A stretch of 64,000 nucleotides of DNA from Nigrospora sphaerica (taxonomy: Eukaryota > Ascomycota > Sordariomycetes > Amphisphaeriales > Apiosporaceae), in NCBI GenBank assembly GCA_018287875.1, contig JAGVVL010000022.1, positions 744,001-808,000 on the forward strand, in the 5' to 3' direction. The notes below the pieces were generated by a model. It ran no database searches, had not been told where the DNA came from, and saw nothing but the letters and a program-made list of their open reading frames with translations. A program made the translations under genes and the position numbers. The stretch's first letter is position 1, and each line of letters opens with the position of its first letter. This document shows, one piece after another, positions 1 through 9,773 of the stretch.

Positions 1-1417
1 CCAGGCTCTGGTAGAGGTACCATTTCGGCCGGGTCGCGAGTAGTATGACAGCCAGTTGCGTCGATGCAGCATAGAATACGTAACACCAGTCGATGGAGCG
101 CCACATGTAGGCTGTGATGTCGGCCACGTCGGCCGAGCCGCTGAGATACAGAGCGAATGGCCGGGTGCCGAAGAGAGACAGAAAGATAGCCATGGGGACC
201 TCGACGGCGAGCGCCAATGCCAGCGCCCCCAGAGAAGGCCGCACGATGCACAGAAGATCCGCCCGGGTGGCCCGAGGCCGCCGCTGATCCACGCCGATCT
301 GTTGCCGCCAGTGCCCCCACGCGTGCCCCGTGAAGGCCAACGCCGTGGCCTCCAACGCCTGCACCGGCACCATGACAAGTCCCCAGCGGATTGTGTTGAA
401 AACGCCCCAGGCAGTCGCATAGGTGGCGCCGAGACCTACGACCGTGCTCACGAGCCAGAGGTAGAGCGCGTTACGGACCAGCGACTCGGCCAGGGTCAGC
501 AGGCCGGGCCGGGCGAGGACGAGGAGGCCCCGCCAGCTGGGGGCGACGCGGCGAGAGCCCTCTCGCCGTACCAAAGGCCGGCTCTGCGTCCAGAGAAGAT
601 AGATGACGCCAGCGATGGCGGCCGCGAAACCGCAGGCGAGCTGGATCCCAGCCTGCATGTTGATCGAGGGTGGGATGGTGCCAACATGGAAAGGCGAGAG
701 GAGAAGGAGGTCGAGAACGATGTTGACGAGAAATTTGGCGGCGCTGATGACAAGCGGGACGTCAGGCTTGTCGAGCGCGCGCGCTGCAGCGGCCACCGCT
801 GTTTCGACGGCTGAGGTCATGGCTGAAAAGGCCCCAATGCGTACATAGGTTATACTGGAGGCGCGCACCTCCACGGGCACGAAGCGCGCAGCGAAGGCCT
901 CCGCCGCACCCGCGAAGACCACGCTCATAGCCAGCCCGAGCAAGGCCTGCGCGGCGACCAGCGTGTGCGCAAGCTGGAGCCGTTCGCGTAGCGTGCGGGC
1001 GTCCCGGTCCGCTATGGTGACCCACGCAGCGCGGGGCAGGCCTTCGTTGAGCACCTCGGCGAACGTCCCAATGTACGTGTACACGTCCGTGGTTACCACT
1101 AGCGTGGCGTCGATACGAGCGACCCAGAGCTTAGACAGTGTCCCATACAATGCTGGGAGCAGGAATGTGACGAGGTTGACAGCCAGAGCGCCCTCGTAGC
1201 GCTGGCGGAACCGTCGTGAATGGGCCCGCGCCGGCGGGGGGTCGCGGCCCGCTACGATGCCACGGGCCGTGGGAGCCCTACTCGGCGTCGCCGGCGCCGA
1301 ATTACGCGGATACGCATCAACGACGGCGGTGTCGGCTTTGGACAGCATCGTGTAGGTTGTCGTAAACGCCCAGAGAATAAGGGCCCGTATTGATCGACGG
1401 AGAGGACGCATCATCAT
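1..1417 (-). CDS. MATE-like multidrug/polysaccharide-exporter family membrane protein (partial, C-terminus off window)
   Basis: The minus strand is open without a stop for 472 codons from 1417 to the left edge. Three ATGs in a row (1417, 1414, 1411) make the exact start ambiguous. The first ~70 residues are polar. After that come repeated hydrophobic helices, for example around residues 78-98 ([18 protein letters not shown]), 153-172, 225-242 and 258-277, separated by short basic loops. The helix spacing, the [17 protein letters not shown] segment and the internal repeat of helix pairs resemble the MATE/MOP flippase superfamily, which exports drugs or metabolites by cation antiport. The family assignment is by pattern only. 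The same stretch read on the plus strand gives a Pro/Arg-rich shadow. No intron is needed. A lipid or oligosaccharide flippase is the main alternative. Confidence 0.68.
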   Translation of the reverse strand, partial: MMMRPLRRSIRALILWAFTTTYTMLSKADTAVVDAYPRNSAPATPSRAPTARGIVAGRDPPPARAHSRRFRQRYEGALAVNLVTFLLPALYGTLSKLWVARIDATLVVTTDVYTYIGTFAEVLNEGLPRAAWVTIADRDARTLRERLQLAHTLVAAQALLGLAMSVVFAGAAEAFAARFVPVEVRASSITYVRIGAFSAMTSAVETAVAAAARALDKPDVPLVISAAKFLVNIVLDLLLLSPFHVGTIPPSINMQAGIQLACGFAAAIAGVIYLLWTQSRPLVRREGSRRVAPSWRGLLVLARPGLLTLAESLVRNALYLWLVSTVVGLGATYATAWGVFNTIRWGLVMVPVQALEATALAFTGHAWGHWRQQIGVDQRRPRATRADLLCIVRPSLGALALALAVEVPMAIFLSLFGTRPFALYLSGSADVADITAYMWRSIDWCYVFYAASTQLAVILLATRPKWYLYQSL

Positions 1418-2955
1418 ACTCGGTTGCGACTAAGGGCGGGGTAACCAAGATACCCGCTTTCTGTTGCAACAGCAATTGGCATTGGTACCGTAACGAGGCC
1501 CTTCGGCGCCGCTAGTCTCGCCCAGTAGCCCGAGGGCTGGCAATGGGCCTTCGGGGTCCCGACCGTCCTCGCTGCTTGTTGTCTGTCTCTACTGTTGCCC
1601 CCATGGGCGGTGGAAAGACATGGCCATGAATTTCAGCCAGCTTGAGATCACAGCATCTGTCTTAAGTACCATTCTGCTTTCAAGTATTCTCAGATCTCAT
1701 GTAATGGAATGGCTGACCACGACGGCCTGGGACGATAGGTACATATCAGGTTTGGCGGCAACAACTGGCCGCGGCGCATCATGTACACGACTCCCATAGT
1801 TATCATCGGCGCCCTAGCCTTAACGCCTTTGATCCATACGACGGCTATTGGACGAAGTTGCTCACGATGCTATGGTGTCCCTTCTGGGGGTGCTCCCCGA
1901 ATGATCTCCTGGGAAGGGCGCTGTTCACGATACCACCGAATAGATGGCGCAGTGCTCCATTCTTCTCTTATCTGCCGACCGTCCGGGCCAGACGCCCTAC
2001 AATACTGGCCTTCATCTGGCACTTTCCCCAGGCCCAATGCTACCGGGCGCCTCGTCCGGCCGGGGCGTGTACAAGCAAGCCGTGTACATTGACAGCTGTC
2101 CTCTGTGTTACTAGATGGCGTTCCGACCATGAATTTTATGTTCTGGTTTATATATGAGCCTGTCCTCCAGATACGCCTTCTGTCTGGTTCACCAGGGCTG
2201 AGCCGGTGCTTGTCGTGATAGGTAGGCACCAGCAAGCTAGCAACCCCGCAACCCAGCCACAGCTGGCCATCAAGATACCATATTGGACGTGCACATACGA
2301 AGGTTTGCGCCGCTCATCCTACCAATGAGGCTCAATCTGCCAAGAAGACTTTCATGCCTGGTATAATTATCGAAGGTGATGAGAATAAAGAAGATGTGCC
2401 ACCACCACCGGCGCTGATTGGGGCAAGGCTTCTCCACGGACGATGCAATTCCCCTGCATACAACGCCGAGAAGCTGTTCTCAGCACTCCAGGTAAGTACA
2501 AGTCTGACGGCGGCACTTTGTTTGTCCACCACAAGAGGCCACTCAAGGACCAGTCACGCAGCTGGCATGGGGACTTGGATGTCCGTGGTAGGCACAAGTG
2601 GCTTAGGCAAAATGCAGCTTGGGCGATGGGCTGGCACTCGAGTGGGGAGGCAGGTTTACTGCACCTGGGAATGGGCTAAGTGCACTGCCAGACCCCGTCT
2701 TGCTGCTATTGTGTACCGATAGGGCCGTTCACTTCCCGTTTTCTGACGCCTGTGGGCTAGGGCCCTCCGCCTATTCCTGTTCAGCAGTCAAATACGATGC
2801 AGTCTTCCGACGGGAAACAGCTTCTCGTCTCTGCAAACGGGTTGCTGCTTGATGAGCCTCACAGAGCTACAAAACCTGGGTGTTGTGGAGTTAATTCGCA
2901 CGAGTCCCGTGTTTTATCACTCCTATACTATGCGCTTCGTGTGTTCTACCCCACC
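1418..2955. other. Intergenic, no gene recognised
   Basis: Only short overlapping frames occur here and none has a recognisable domain. This is the shared upstream region of the minus-strand transporter and the plus-strand gene starting at 2956. I see no repeat or transposon end. Confidence 0.5.
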
Positions 2956-3684
2956 ATGGCCCCAATTACTTGCCAAGTGCTCACTGGCAATCAAGACCCG
3001 ATCGCCGGCATTCGTGTCACGCTGGCGTGCCCCGAGTCCCCTATCCTGTTCCAGGCGTTTACCTCCTACAGCGGCCTGATCAACCGCTGGATGGCGTTCA
3101 CGGCCCCTCCCCAGCACGGGCCCGCTGTCGTCGACGCGGGGAAATTTAGCCTTTGCCGCCTAACCTTCGACCTAGCGGAGCGTCTCGACGATCCGCTCCC
3201 CTGGCCCACCGTGCACGTTGAGATGAACCTCCAGCGCCAGCACGTCGTTGTCCTCTCCTGCGATTCGCTCGGCTACCGGGTCAGCACCACGATCGTCCCG
3301 CCTTGCCCGCCACGGGCACTTGGGGGCCTGGTGTCAGGGCCACCGTTCCAAGATGCAGGGGACTATGGTCGGTTCCCGTGCGGGCACTGTGCCACGGATG
3401 CCGAATGTGGACCGCGAAGAACGACAGGCCGGCCAGCCCTCCTCGGGACGTTGCGGTCGCCCCCCGCTCTGTCCCCCATGGAGGATGTTCAATTCACGCA
3501 TCAGCCACTACGCGAAGACGGCGCCCGCAACACCCAGCCCAGACGGTCATGGAGAGATGCTGGCGGTGAGGCGGGCGAGGGTCCAGACAGCATGCAGCAG
3601 CACGGGCGCGGAAGGCGCCGCCGGCGACATCGCGGTGGGGCCAAGAGGGGCCGCGCCAGGCGTCGCGCGGAGAACGAGGCGTGA
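2956..3684 (+). CDS. Transthyretin/5-hydroxyisourate hydrolase-like protein with Arg-rich tail
   Basis: The ATG at 2956 sits in a good fungal context (CCACCATGG), and the frame is open for 242 codons. Residues ~1-115 read like a transthyretin-fold domain of the 5-hydroxyisourate hydrolase type: MAPITCQVLTG at the start, PIAGIRVTLA, a Gly-containing loop before NRW, and a C-terminal HVVVLSCDSLGYRVSTT strand. True HIU hydrolases, which act in urate breakdown, use a His in the N-terminal CHVLD motif and end in a YRGS motif. Here the first is Gln and the second is not preserved, so catalysis is doubtful. Residues ~120-242 are low-complexity, Pro/Gly/Arg-rich and end in a strongly basic run, and they may be disordered. 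The frame continues upstream to 2797 without a better start. Fold assignment is moderate and function unknown. Confidence 0.5.
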   Translation: MAPITCQVLTGNQDPIAGIRVTLACPESPILFQAFTSYSGLINRWMAFTAPPQHGPAVVDAGKFSLCRLTFDLAERLDDPLPWPTVHVEMNLQRQHVVVLSCDSLGYRVSTTIVPPCPPRALGGLVSGPPFQDAGDYGRFPCGHCATDAECGPRRTTGRPALLGTLRSPPALSPMEDVQFTHQPLREDGARNTQPRRSWRDAGGEAGEGPDSMQQHGRGRRRRRHRGGAKRGRARRRAENEA

Positions 3685-3689
3685 AGAGT

Positions 3690-3840
3690 CGCGGCCTGGT
3701 TCGTCTCGAAGCTGGCTTCGGGTTTCGGTGGTTAGATTGGCATCATGTAGTTGGCTTTCTATACTTGAACGTGTCTGCTTGTTTGATCATTCCATACGCT
3801 GTTGCCTCCCACGTGTCGCTGTTTGTATCATGGCGTGAGC
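3690..3840 (+). repeat. Dispersed repeat A, copy 1
   Basis: This stretch lies directly after the stop of the gene ending at 3684. It matches 4350-4500 in the same orientation: shared runs include a TTCGGGTTTCGGTGG-like block, TTGGCATCATGTAGT against CTGGCATTTTGTAGT, and a TTGAACG block. Boundaries are approximate. Most differences are transitions. Confidence 0.55.
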
Positions 3841-3969
3841 TGCGTCGCTGCACGCACTGTAAGCTACGGTCACGTTGAGTGCTGGGCCACCTTGTGGGAC
3901 GGCACGCGGGCCACGCCGCTTGGCCACCGCATTGTACCAATCAGTTCGTCCGCTTGCCGCCCTACATCG

Positions 3970-4350
3970 TGCTCTGAGTGTATAGAAGCCATACAACTTT
4001 GTGGACGATAATCCACCCGATGCTCTTTGTCGGTCTGGAATACGAGATGAATACCGCTGGCAATAGATGGCTTCCAGCCTTGCCCCTTTGATCGGTACCA
4101 CCAGCGGACTGTCATGGGAGTCGGACGCCAGGCGCAGCGCAGCGCTCGCGCCGTGGGACCGCTGCCGAAGACGGAAAACGGAAGACGCACGCCACCTCTT
4201 CACGGCCCCACCCGCATCCTTGCCATGGCTCATACGAGGGACGGACAGTTTCCTGTACAGTCCCTACTGGCATCAGGTACTGCCCGGTACCAAGCGCGAT
4301 ATAGCTGTCCTATCCTGAGCTGGCCCCGGTACGGTCATGCGCCTACACTC
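3970..4350 (+). repeat. Dispersed repeat B, copy 1
   Basis: About 380 bp match 7440-7825 in direct orientation. The best block is AAGACGGAAAACGGAAGACG at 4169 and again near 7639, followed in both by CACGCCAC(C/T)TCTTCACGGCC. A CGGTCATGCGCCTAC-type end is also shared. The repeat ends where repeat A copy 2 begins, so A-B-A-B may once have been a tandem array. No convincing protein is encoded on either strand. Confidence 0.7.
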
Positions 4351-4500
4351 CGTGCCCAGGTTGGAGTCGAAACAAGCTTCGGGGTTTGGTGGCTAAGCTG
4401 GCATTTTGTAGTCCGTTTTCCGTATGTTGAACGATTCTGCTGTTTGATCGCTGCCCGCGCTGTGGCTTCTCGCACGTTGTCTGTTTCGCCGCCTTGGCTG
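4350..4500 (+). repeat. Dispersed repeat A, copy 2
   Basis: This is a direct copy of 3690-3840, about 660 bp further right, immediately following repeat B. It lies in the convergent gap before the minus-strand gene whose stop is at 4843. Boundaries are approximate. Confidence 0.55.
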
Positions 4501-4842
4501 TGTCATAGCATAGACTGGAAACCCTGTGAAAGCCACGGTGCTCACGTTAGGCCTACGGCCGCTTTTGCTCACGGCGTGGATCACCCTCTCACTGACCTGG
4601 AAGTACAGTCTTTTATTTGGCCAGCCCATAATGCACATAGCCAGGCCCGGGACAGAGGACAGGTGCATTTTTGCATGCGATGGCTACAGCCGCGACTGGG
4701 GTAGCATGTTGGGGTGGATTGCGGCTAACCGAGCATGTCTTCGACAATACATGTGGCAACCCTCGCTTCTGGTTTCCTGGCGAGTATGACATAGGGAATG
4801 AACTATTAAAAGGCCCTCGTTTCTTACCCAGCACGTTCCCGA

Positions 4843-6363
4843 TTATCCAACCGAGCCCAGTGCCCCCCATAGCGCTTCGCGAAGCGCGCCGCGCACCTGG
4901 CCGGTGATTTTGGACGTGACAACGCTGTACTGCTCCTCGATCCCCTCCACGCGCTCGTCGATCCGGGCCAGCCCCTTGTCCAAGTCGTCGTGGCGTTTCT
5001 GCATCTCGGCGTCCATGTCCTCGCACCGTTTGCCCAGCCCGGCACTTGCCGTCTCCAGCGCCCGGATTTTCTCAGTTCGTTGGCGGTGCAGGTCGGCCAT
5101 CTGGGCATGCAACTCACGTTGGTTCGCCTCGATGGCCGACAGTTGGGCCTTGATGGCGCCATTTTCCTCCCGCAGGTCTTGGATGCCACCAAGGACTTGC
5201 TCGAGCATGGAAGTTAGGCCAACGTGGGACCCTCGGCCCAGTCCAGCACCATGTAAGTCTGTGTATGCCGGACCGGCGATGCCCTCGGTGAACAGTGGGC
5301 CGCTGGGGGAGGGCGGGCTATTGCTCGCAAGCCTGGGTCCCTTACCCCGGCGCCTACGATAATCTCTATCCGTGAATCCTTGACCGTCAAGTGGCCGTTT
5401 CTCTCCTGGCCTTCCTACAGGGCGCAGCAGACCATCAGTCACGTCAAAGGAGCGAAGGACGTATGTATACGCACCTGATCTGTCGGCAGTGGCAGTGAGA
5501 TTCGCCTCCTCGGGCACATACGGGGGTGGAGTGACAGCAGAAGCCGCCGCATCGTCCACCTCATCATGGTCTTCATTAGACGGCGGGATAGGATCACCGC
5601 GCTGTGTCACGCGCTTATACCCGGGGGGGCTGCTCATCGGGACGGTCGAGTCACCCGACTCGGAAGGCGTGCCAGCGTCCACGGCCGGGCGAGGGTCCAG
5701 CACCTTGCCGCCCGCACCGCCGTAAAGGGTTCCCAACCAGTGGACGTATTCCTTATGCTCCTTTTGCTCGTCTACTTCGGAGGGACGGGATGTCACGGCG
5801 CGCTGAAGGCTGCAGATTTGGTGGTGGGTAAACGTATTTTGGGGGACGAACAGGACGAACTCGTGAACTGTGAGTAGTAACAGTATCGCGGCCCGTGTTG
5901 GTTGCGAGTTAGGCCGGAGGGCTTGCAAGGGGTTGTGGACAGGCTCAACAATATGGCCGGGGCGTTTGAGCAGAACACGGAGCTGCGCAATGCCACCAGA
6001 AGGCAGGTCCTCTCGGACGAGTCCATGGGCATCGGTAAAGTCGACAACGGCGGTGTGTTCCAGCGCCGCGATGTGGTCGCGAGGGACATCAAAAAACAAC
6101 ATGGTTCTGGCTTTCTTCCTATCATCGCCGTATCCGAAGAGCTCGACGTTGAACCGGAAAGTAACGATAGGGGGTTTGTATGCAGCTTTCAATTGCATGC
6201 GTAGCTTCCGTGCCTCCTCCTCCGCCCTGAACGTCGCGACACAGGTGGCCGTGACGGCGAAAGGCTCTTCGCCTGCCTCCCAACTCGCGTCATCGTCGGA
6301 TGGTGGATCGCTTGTTCGCGTCGCTCGCGTCGCTTCAGCGTTGGTGGACGAGGTGGTCGGCAT
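4843..6363 (-). CDS. Uncharacterised protein with C-terminal coiled coil (506 aa)
   Basis: The frame is uninterrupted for 506 codons from the ATG at 6363 and has a protein-like composition. I do not recognise the family. Residues ~45-200 look folded (a beta-rich start around VTFRFNVELFGYGDD, then MLFFDVPRDHIAALEHTAVV). Residues ~205-375 are acidic, Pro/Ser-rich and probably disordered, with a basic RDYRRRRGKGPR patch that could be a nuclear localisation signal. Residues ~383-480 form a long heptad-rich coiled coil (LREENGAIKAQLSAIEANQ and onwards), suggesting oligomerisation. No introns or transmembrane segments are seen. It lies between the two copies of repeat B and may belong with the other orphan gene at 7986. 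Any function would be a guess. Confidence 0.7.
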   Translation of the reverse strand: MPTTSSTNAEATRATRTSDPPSDDDASWEAGEEPFAVTATCVATFRAEEEARKLRMQLKAAYKPPIVTFRFNVELFGYGDDRKKARTMLFFDVPRDHIAALEHTAVVDFTDAHGLVREDLPSGGIAQLRVLLKRPGHIVEPVHNPLQALRPNSQPTRAAILLLLTVHEFVLFVPQNTFTHHQICSLQRAVTSRPSEVDEQKEHKEYVHWLGTLYGGAGGKVLDPRPAVDAGTPSESGDSTVPMSSPPGYKRVTQRGDPIPPSNEDHDEVDDAAASAVTPPPYVPEEANLTATADRSGAYTYVLRSFDVTDGLLRPVGRPGEKRPLDGQGFTDRDYRRRRGKGPRLASNSPPSPSGPLFTEGIAGPAYTDLHGAGLGRGSHVGLTSMLEQVLGGIQDLREENGAIKAQLSAIEANQRELHAQMADLHRQRTEKIRALETASAGLGKRCEDMDAEMQKRHDDLDKGLARIDERVEGIEEQYSVVTSKITGQVRGALREALWGALGSVG

Positions 6364-7439
6364 GTTTGAGGGTCAGCTTGGGGACAGGGGAAATGCCTAC
6401 CGTCTGGTAACAACGGGGTGCTGAGGCCGCTCGTCCAGCCACCCAGCTCGGAACCCAACGAGACACGACGTAGGTTTGCGACCAGTAGCCCGTTAAGGCC
6501 CCGCCCACGGCCAGGCCTGATCCGTCTGGAGTTGAGGTCGCTGACCGAGAGTGCAAATGACTAGTCGGTTTCGTTCGGCCACGGGCAAGGCAGCGGTAGC
6601 GAGGGGAGCGAATTGAGGAGATGGAGACGACGAAGGCTCGCGACCGTGAGCCTGCAGAGAACACAGGCCCCGCCCAAGATCCTGGTCCTTTCGACGAAGG
6701 GGCGCCGTGGGGCCCGTTCGACCGAGTAGGAGTCAGGGTCGACAGTGATCGAGGGTGCGAGTGACTTGCCGTTTCACATCTCATTAGAGGAGAAGGGGGC
6801 GCGCAATGATAGTAATGGGAATGGTGATGACGGAAAGAAAAGCAGCTGGTAGTGAGTGAATGGACGCGAAGCGGCCGGCGCGAAATAAGGAGAGGTCAGG
6901 TGACGTTGCCAGTAAATGGGCGTCCGTGCATTGCAGCTGTCACGCTCTGTGTGCCAGCTGGCATACCTCCTGTTCTTCTGGTGGGCACACTTGTACTAGC
7001 TTTGGGTCAACTGGCATCGGAAGACTTGCTGGTGCAGTCGACGCCCATGACTGCTAATACTGGCCCAACACTGTCCCCAAGGACCGATTGCCCGCCTCCG
7101 CCTGGGAACCTGTTTCCACCGAGTTCCCGACCGGGAAGCTGGCCCTCGCGCGCTGTCATTCCAGTAACCCTGTAGCTCTGGGAAAGAAGTGCTCCGTTGC
7201 CATTTGTGTCTCGGTCCCGTAGGGCCCCCTTAAGAACGCCGTACTCGATGTCACTTCTTTTTGCGACATCTGCTCTGCGGACATCCGTCCCCCGCAGTTG
7301 ATTTCCAACCACTTCCATTTTCTATGCTTACGTGCTGTTTGTCTTTTGTCTCTGAACCACTGCCACCTCCACCGCTGGAAGGCTGCAGATGGCGGTCCTC
7401 TGTGAGAACTTTGTGCCCGCGCAAAACTCGTTATCTTAA
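6364..7439. other. Intergenic region between two divergent orphan genes
   Basis: This stretch separates the start of the minus-strand gene (6363) from repeat B copy 2. Short frames on both strands have biased composition and no domain. It probably contains the 5' leader and promoter of the 506-aa gene, but no clear TATA element is visible for it. Confidence 0.45.
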
Positions 7440-7825
7440 GCTCTGAATGTATCGAAGGCAGCGCGACTTTGTGTATGATAACCGACCCTACACCCTTCGT
7501 CGATCTGGAATACGACGCGAATGCCCATCGGCGAAACATGGCTTCCAGCCTTGCCATCGTGACTGGTCTAACCACAATGCGTAAGGGAACTTGGGCGCCG
7601 GGCCTAACGCAGCGTCCATGATGCGGAATTGTAGCCGAAGACGGAAAACGGAAGACGCACGCCACTTCTTCACGGCCACGCTCCGCGTCTTTGCCATGGT
7701 TCATACGAGGGACAGTTTCCCGTATGGTCCTACCAGCGTCAAGCACTGTTCAGCATCAACGCGATACGACTGTCTGATTCTGAGCCGGCCCTGGTACGGT
7801 CACGCGCCTACGCTCCGTGCTTAGC
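7440..7825 (+). repeat. Dispersed repeat B, copy 2
   Basis: This is a direct copy of 3970-4350. It keeps the GAAGACGGAAAACGGAAGACG core (about 7637-7657) and the closing GGTACGGTCACGCGCCTACG block. Differences from copy 1 are mostly C/T and A/G. It ends about 100 bp before the TATA element of the gene starting at 7986. Confidence 0.7.
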
Positions 7826-7922
7826 TACCGATTTCTGTTCGACCCATGAAGACGGCTGGATAGCATGGGACTGAAGTCGCGGTCCAAGACCGTTTTTCGT
7901 TTTTTTGGTCGTGTCCGGGCCT

Positions 7923-7928
7923 TATAAG
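7923..7928 (+). promoter_or_regulatory. TATA-like element upstream of the 595-aa gene
   Basis: TATAAG lies 63 nt before the ATG at 7986. An out-of-frame ATG at 7951 would open an upstream frame overlapping the main start, so either transcription begins after 7951 or the upstream frame damps translation. Confidence 0.4.
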
Positions 7929-7985
7929 AGCACCGCGCCTGCATAGAGTAATGGCAGGCGGCGACATTGAGGCTATCCCTTCATC

Positions 7986-9773
7986 ATGTCATCTACTCGC
8001 GGGCGCACTCGCGCGACTGGTGGCGTGGCCGATCTGGCCAAGTTTCTAGGATGGGCAGAAACCGAGATCAAGCGCCACGACATCACGACCAAGGAGTTCC
8101 AGAACAAGCTGGACCAAACCATTGAGCAGGCCGGAGGCCATGACAACCTGAAAGAAGCTTCGCTGAGTGAACTGAGAGCATGGATCAATGGACTTCCTTT
8201 GAAGGCGAAAAACAAGAACAAAGACAATACCCCCGCATCGCAGCCGACGGACAGTGCAGCTCCCCAGGCCCACGCTGAGACGACAAGTGCCCCGGGGAAG
8301 CCCGGCGGAAAGCTACGAAAACCCGTGGTGCCGAAACCGGAGCCGGCCGACGAAGACCGCAGCACCGGGGCTACGCGGGGCGGCTTGCTGAAGTCGTTGT
8401 TTGCCCCTTCGCAGCCCGCCGTCCCGGTGGAGCCAGCCCCAGACAAGGGCGTAGCGGGCGAAGACGAGTCCGACTCTTCTGACCAGGAGGAAAGTGACGC
8501 GGACATAGCCGATAGGACGATCCACAACCAAGGGCAGAAGCAGCGGGGGCCTCGGGAGCAGGCGCTCCACGCCCCGCCGGTCGACATAGACATGGCCGAG
8601 GTTTCGGGGTTGCTGGCGAGCGTGAAGACGCAAATCCTCGAGGCGGACAGGCTGGACCTATCGCCCAAGGAGATCGAGAAGCTGCAGCGTCTTAAAAAGC
8701 AGCTGGAAAAAGCCAAAGCATCCAAAACCAACAAGAGAGCCGGTGGCAAGAACGCCCCCAAGCCTCTGCTCGAGACAAACCGCCGCGTTGCGACCCAGAA
8801 GAAGCCCCTACGCTCTCGAAAAGGCGGACCGACGACGAAAGACAGCCAAGCGTGGGCCGACACGCGTGAGTACCACGCCCGGTCCCCACGAGAACAGCCC
8901 GCGGCGGTGAAGGCGACGACAAGGGAGATCCCCGACATGGACGACGAGATGGAGCTGGACACCGAAGACGACGAAGGAAGCGCGGACGCGAGAGCTGGGA
9001 CAGCATGGGCCCGCAGCACGGTGAGCCCAGCGTCGGCGGAGGCTACGGATGAGGACGAGGACGAGGACGAGGGCATGGGGGACGAAGGCGAGGACACGGA
9101 CGCAGAGGGCGAGGAGGAGGACCAAGAGGACAAGGGAGGGGGCGGACGCGGACGAGCGACGGAAGCCGCCCCCAAGTTCCCCCGAAAGGACACCGACATT
9201 GCCCAGTTACTCGAAGAAAACCCTCTCCAACTCCCCGAACATGCCGTCGTCTCCAAAACGCCCGATCGATTCTCGTATCGCGACCACGTCGTCGGGACAT
9301 CGGTGGAGGCCACCATTCACTGCGTCGTCCCGCGCGGCGGGCTGCTCGTCAGCTTCCCCTCGCGGAACCCGGGCTTTCCGGGCCTGAGGGCGGGCGCGGT
9401 CACCAAAGGCTCCGAGTATAGACAGGCCAAGAAGGATTTCCAGGCAAGCGGCGGCCCAGTGTCCGTGAACCGAGAGGCCGGCACCTTCGAAGGCCGCAGC
9501 CTGGACGACTTCGAACTGTTCCTTCTCGCCAGCGCGCAAGAGACTAAGTCGGCGACGGACCGCTACCCGGAAACCCACATCCTTGGGCGGTTCGCGCCGG
9601 AAGACTACACGTCCCACTTTATACGATCGACTCTGGTTTTCGTGTTTGGTGAAGAGGCGGTCGAAAGGCTGTTGACGCACCACCGCCACTGCGTCGGCAC
9701 CCCGCACCCCCGCAAGGCCATCGCGATGGGCTGGGCTCCGAGGACCACGAGGGCGAAGAAGGCGATGGAGTGA
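7986..9773 (+). CDS. Uncharacterised protein with acidic disordered middle and folded C-terminus (595 aa)
   Basis: A single open frame of 595 codons starts at ATG 7986. Residues 1-75 are helical and charged (LAKFLGWAETEIKRHDI), possibly a small helical domain. Residues ~80-200 are Pro/Glu/Ser-rich. Residues ~215-260 contain a basic heptad stretch (KLQRLKKQLEKAKASK). Residues ~315-385 are extremely acidic (DEDEDEDEGMGDEGED), the kind of tract seen in histone-binding or nuclear proteins. Residues ~395-560 look folded (IHCVVPRGGLLVSFPSRN; LDDFELFLLASAQE; STLVFVFGEEAVERLL), and the last ~30 residues are basic. The Ser-rich minus-strand frame over 7973-9316 is its shadow. I do not recognise the family. 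GC-rich, intron-free and flanked by repeat B, like its neighbour at 4843. Confidence 0.68.
   Translation: MSSTRGRTRATGGVADLAKFLGWAETEIKRHDITTKEFQNKLDQTIEQAGGHDNLKEASLSELRAWINGLPLKAKNKNKDNTPASQPTDSAAPQAHAETTSAPGKPGGKLRKPVVPKPEPADEDRSTGATRGGLLKSLFAPSQPAVPVEPAPDKGVAGEDESDSSDQEESDADIADRTIHNQGQKQRGPREQALHAPPVDIDMAEVSGLLASVKTQILEADRLDLSPKEIEKLQRLKKQLEKAKASKTNKRAGGKNAPKPLLETNRRVATQKKPLRSRKGGPTTKDSQAWADTREYHARSPREQPAAVKATTREIPDMDDEMELDTEDDEGSADARAGTAWARSTVSPASAEATDEDEDEDEGMGDEGEDTDAEGEEEDQEDKGGGGRGRATEAAPKFPRKDTDIAQLLEENPLQLPEHAVVSKTPDRFSYRDHVVGTSVEATIHCVVPRGGLLVSFPSRNPGFPGLRAGAVTKGSEYRQAKKDFQASGGPVSVNREAGTFEGRSLDDFELFLLASAQETKSATDRYPETHILGRFAPEDYTSHFIRSTLVFVFGEEAVERLLTHHRHCVGTPHPRKAIAMGWAPRTTRAKKAME

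Noticed and set aside
56..814. 252-codon plus-strand open frame at the left edge
   Set aside because: Arg/Pro/Gly-rich shadow of the minus-strand membrane protein, which has a continuous hydrophobic pattern across the same DNA.
3787..4233. Minus-strand frames in repeats B1 and B2 that share WRASSVFRLR
   Set aside because: The similarity comes from the DNA repeat; frames are interrupted differently in each copy and no start or domain is conserved.
7973..9316. 447-codon minus-strand Ser-rich frame
   Set aside because: Antisense of the acidic 595-aa gene; long Asp/Glu tracts read in reverse give Ser/Pro runs. No domain.
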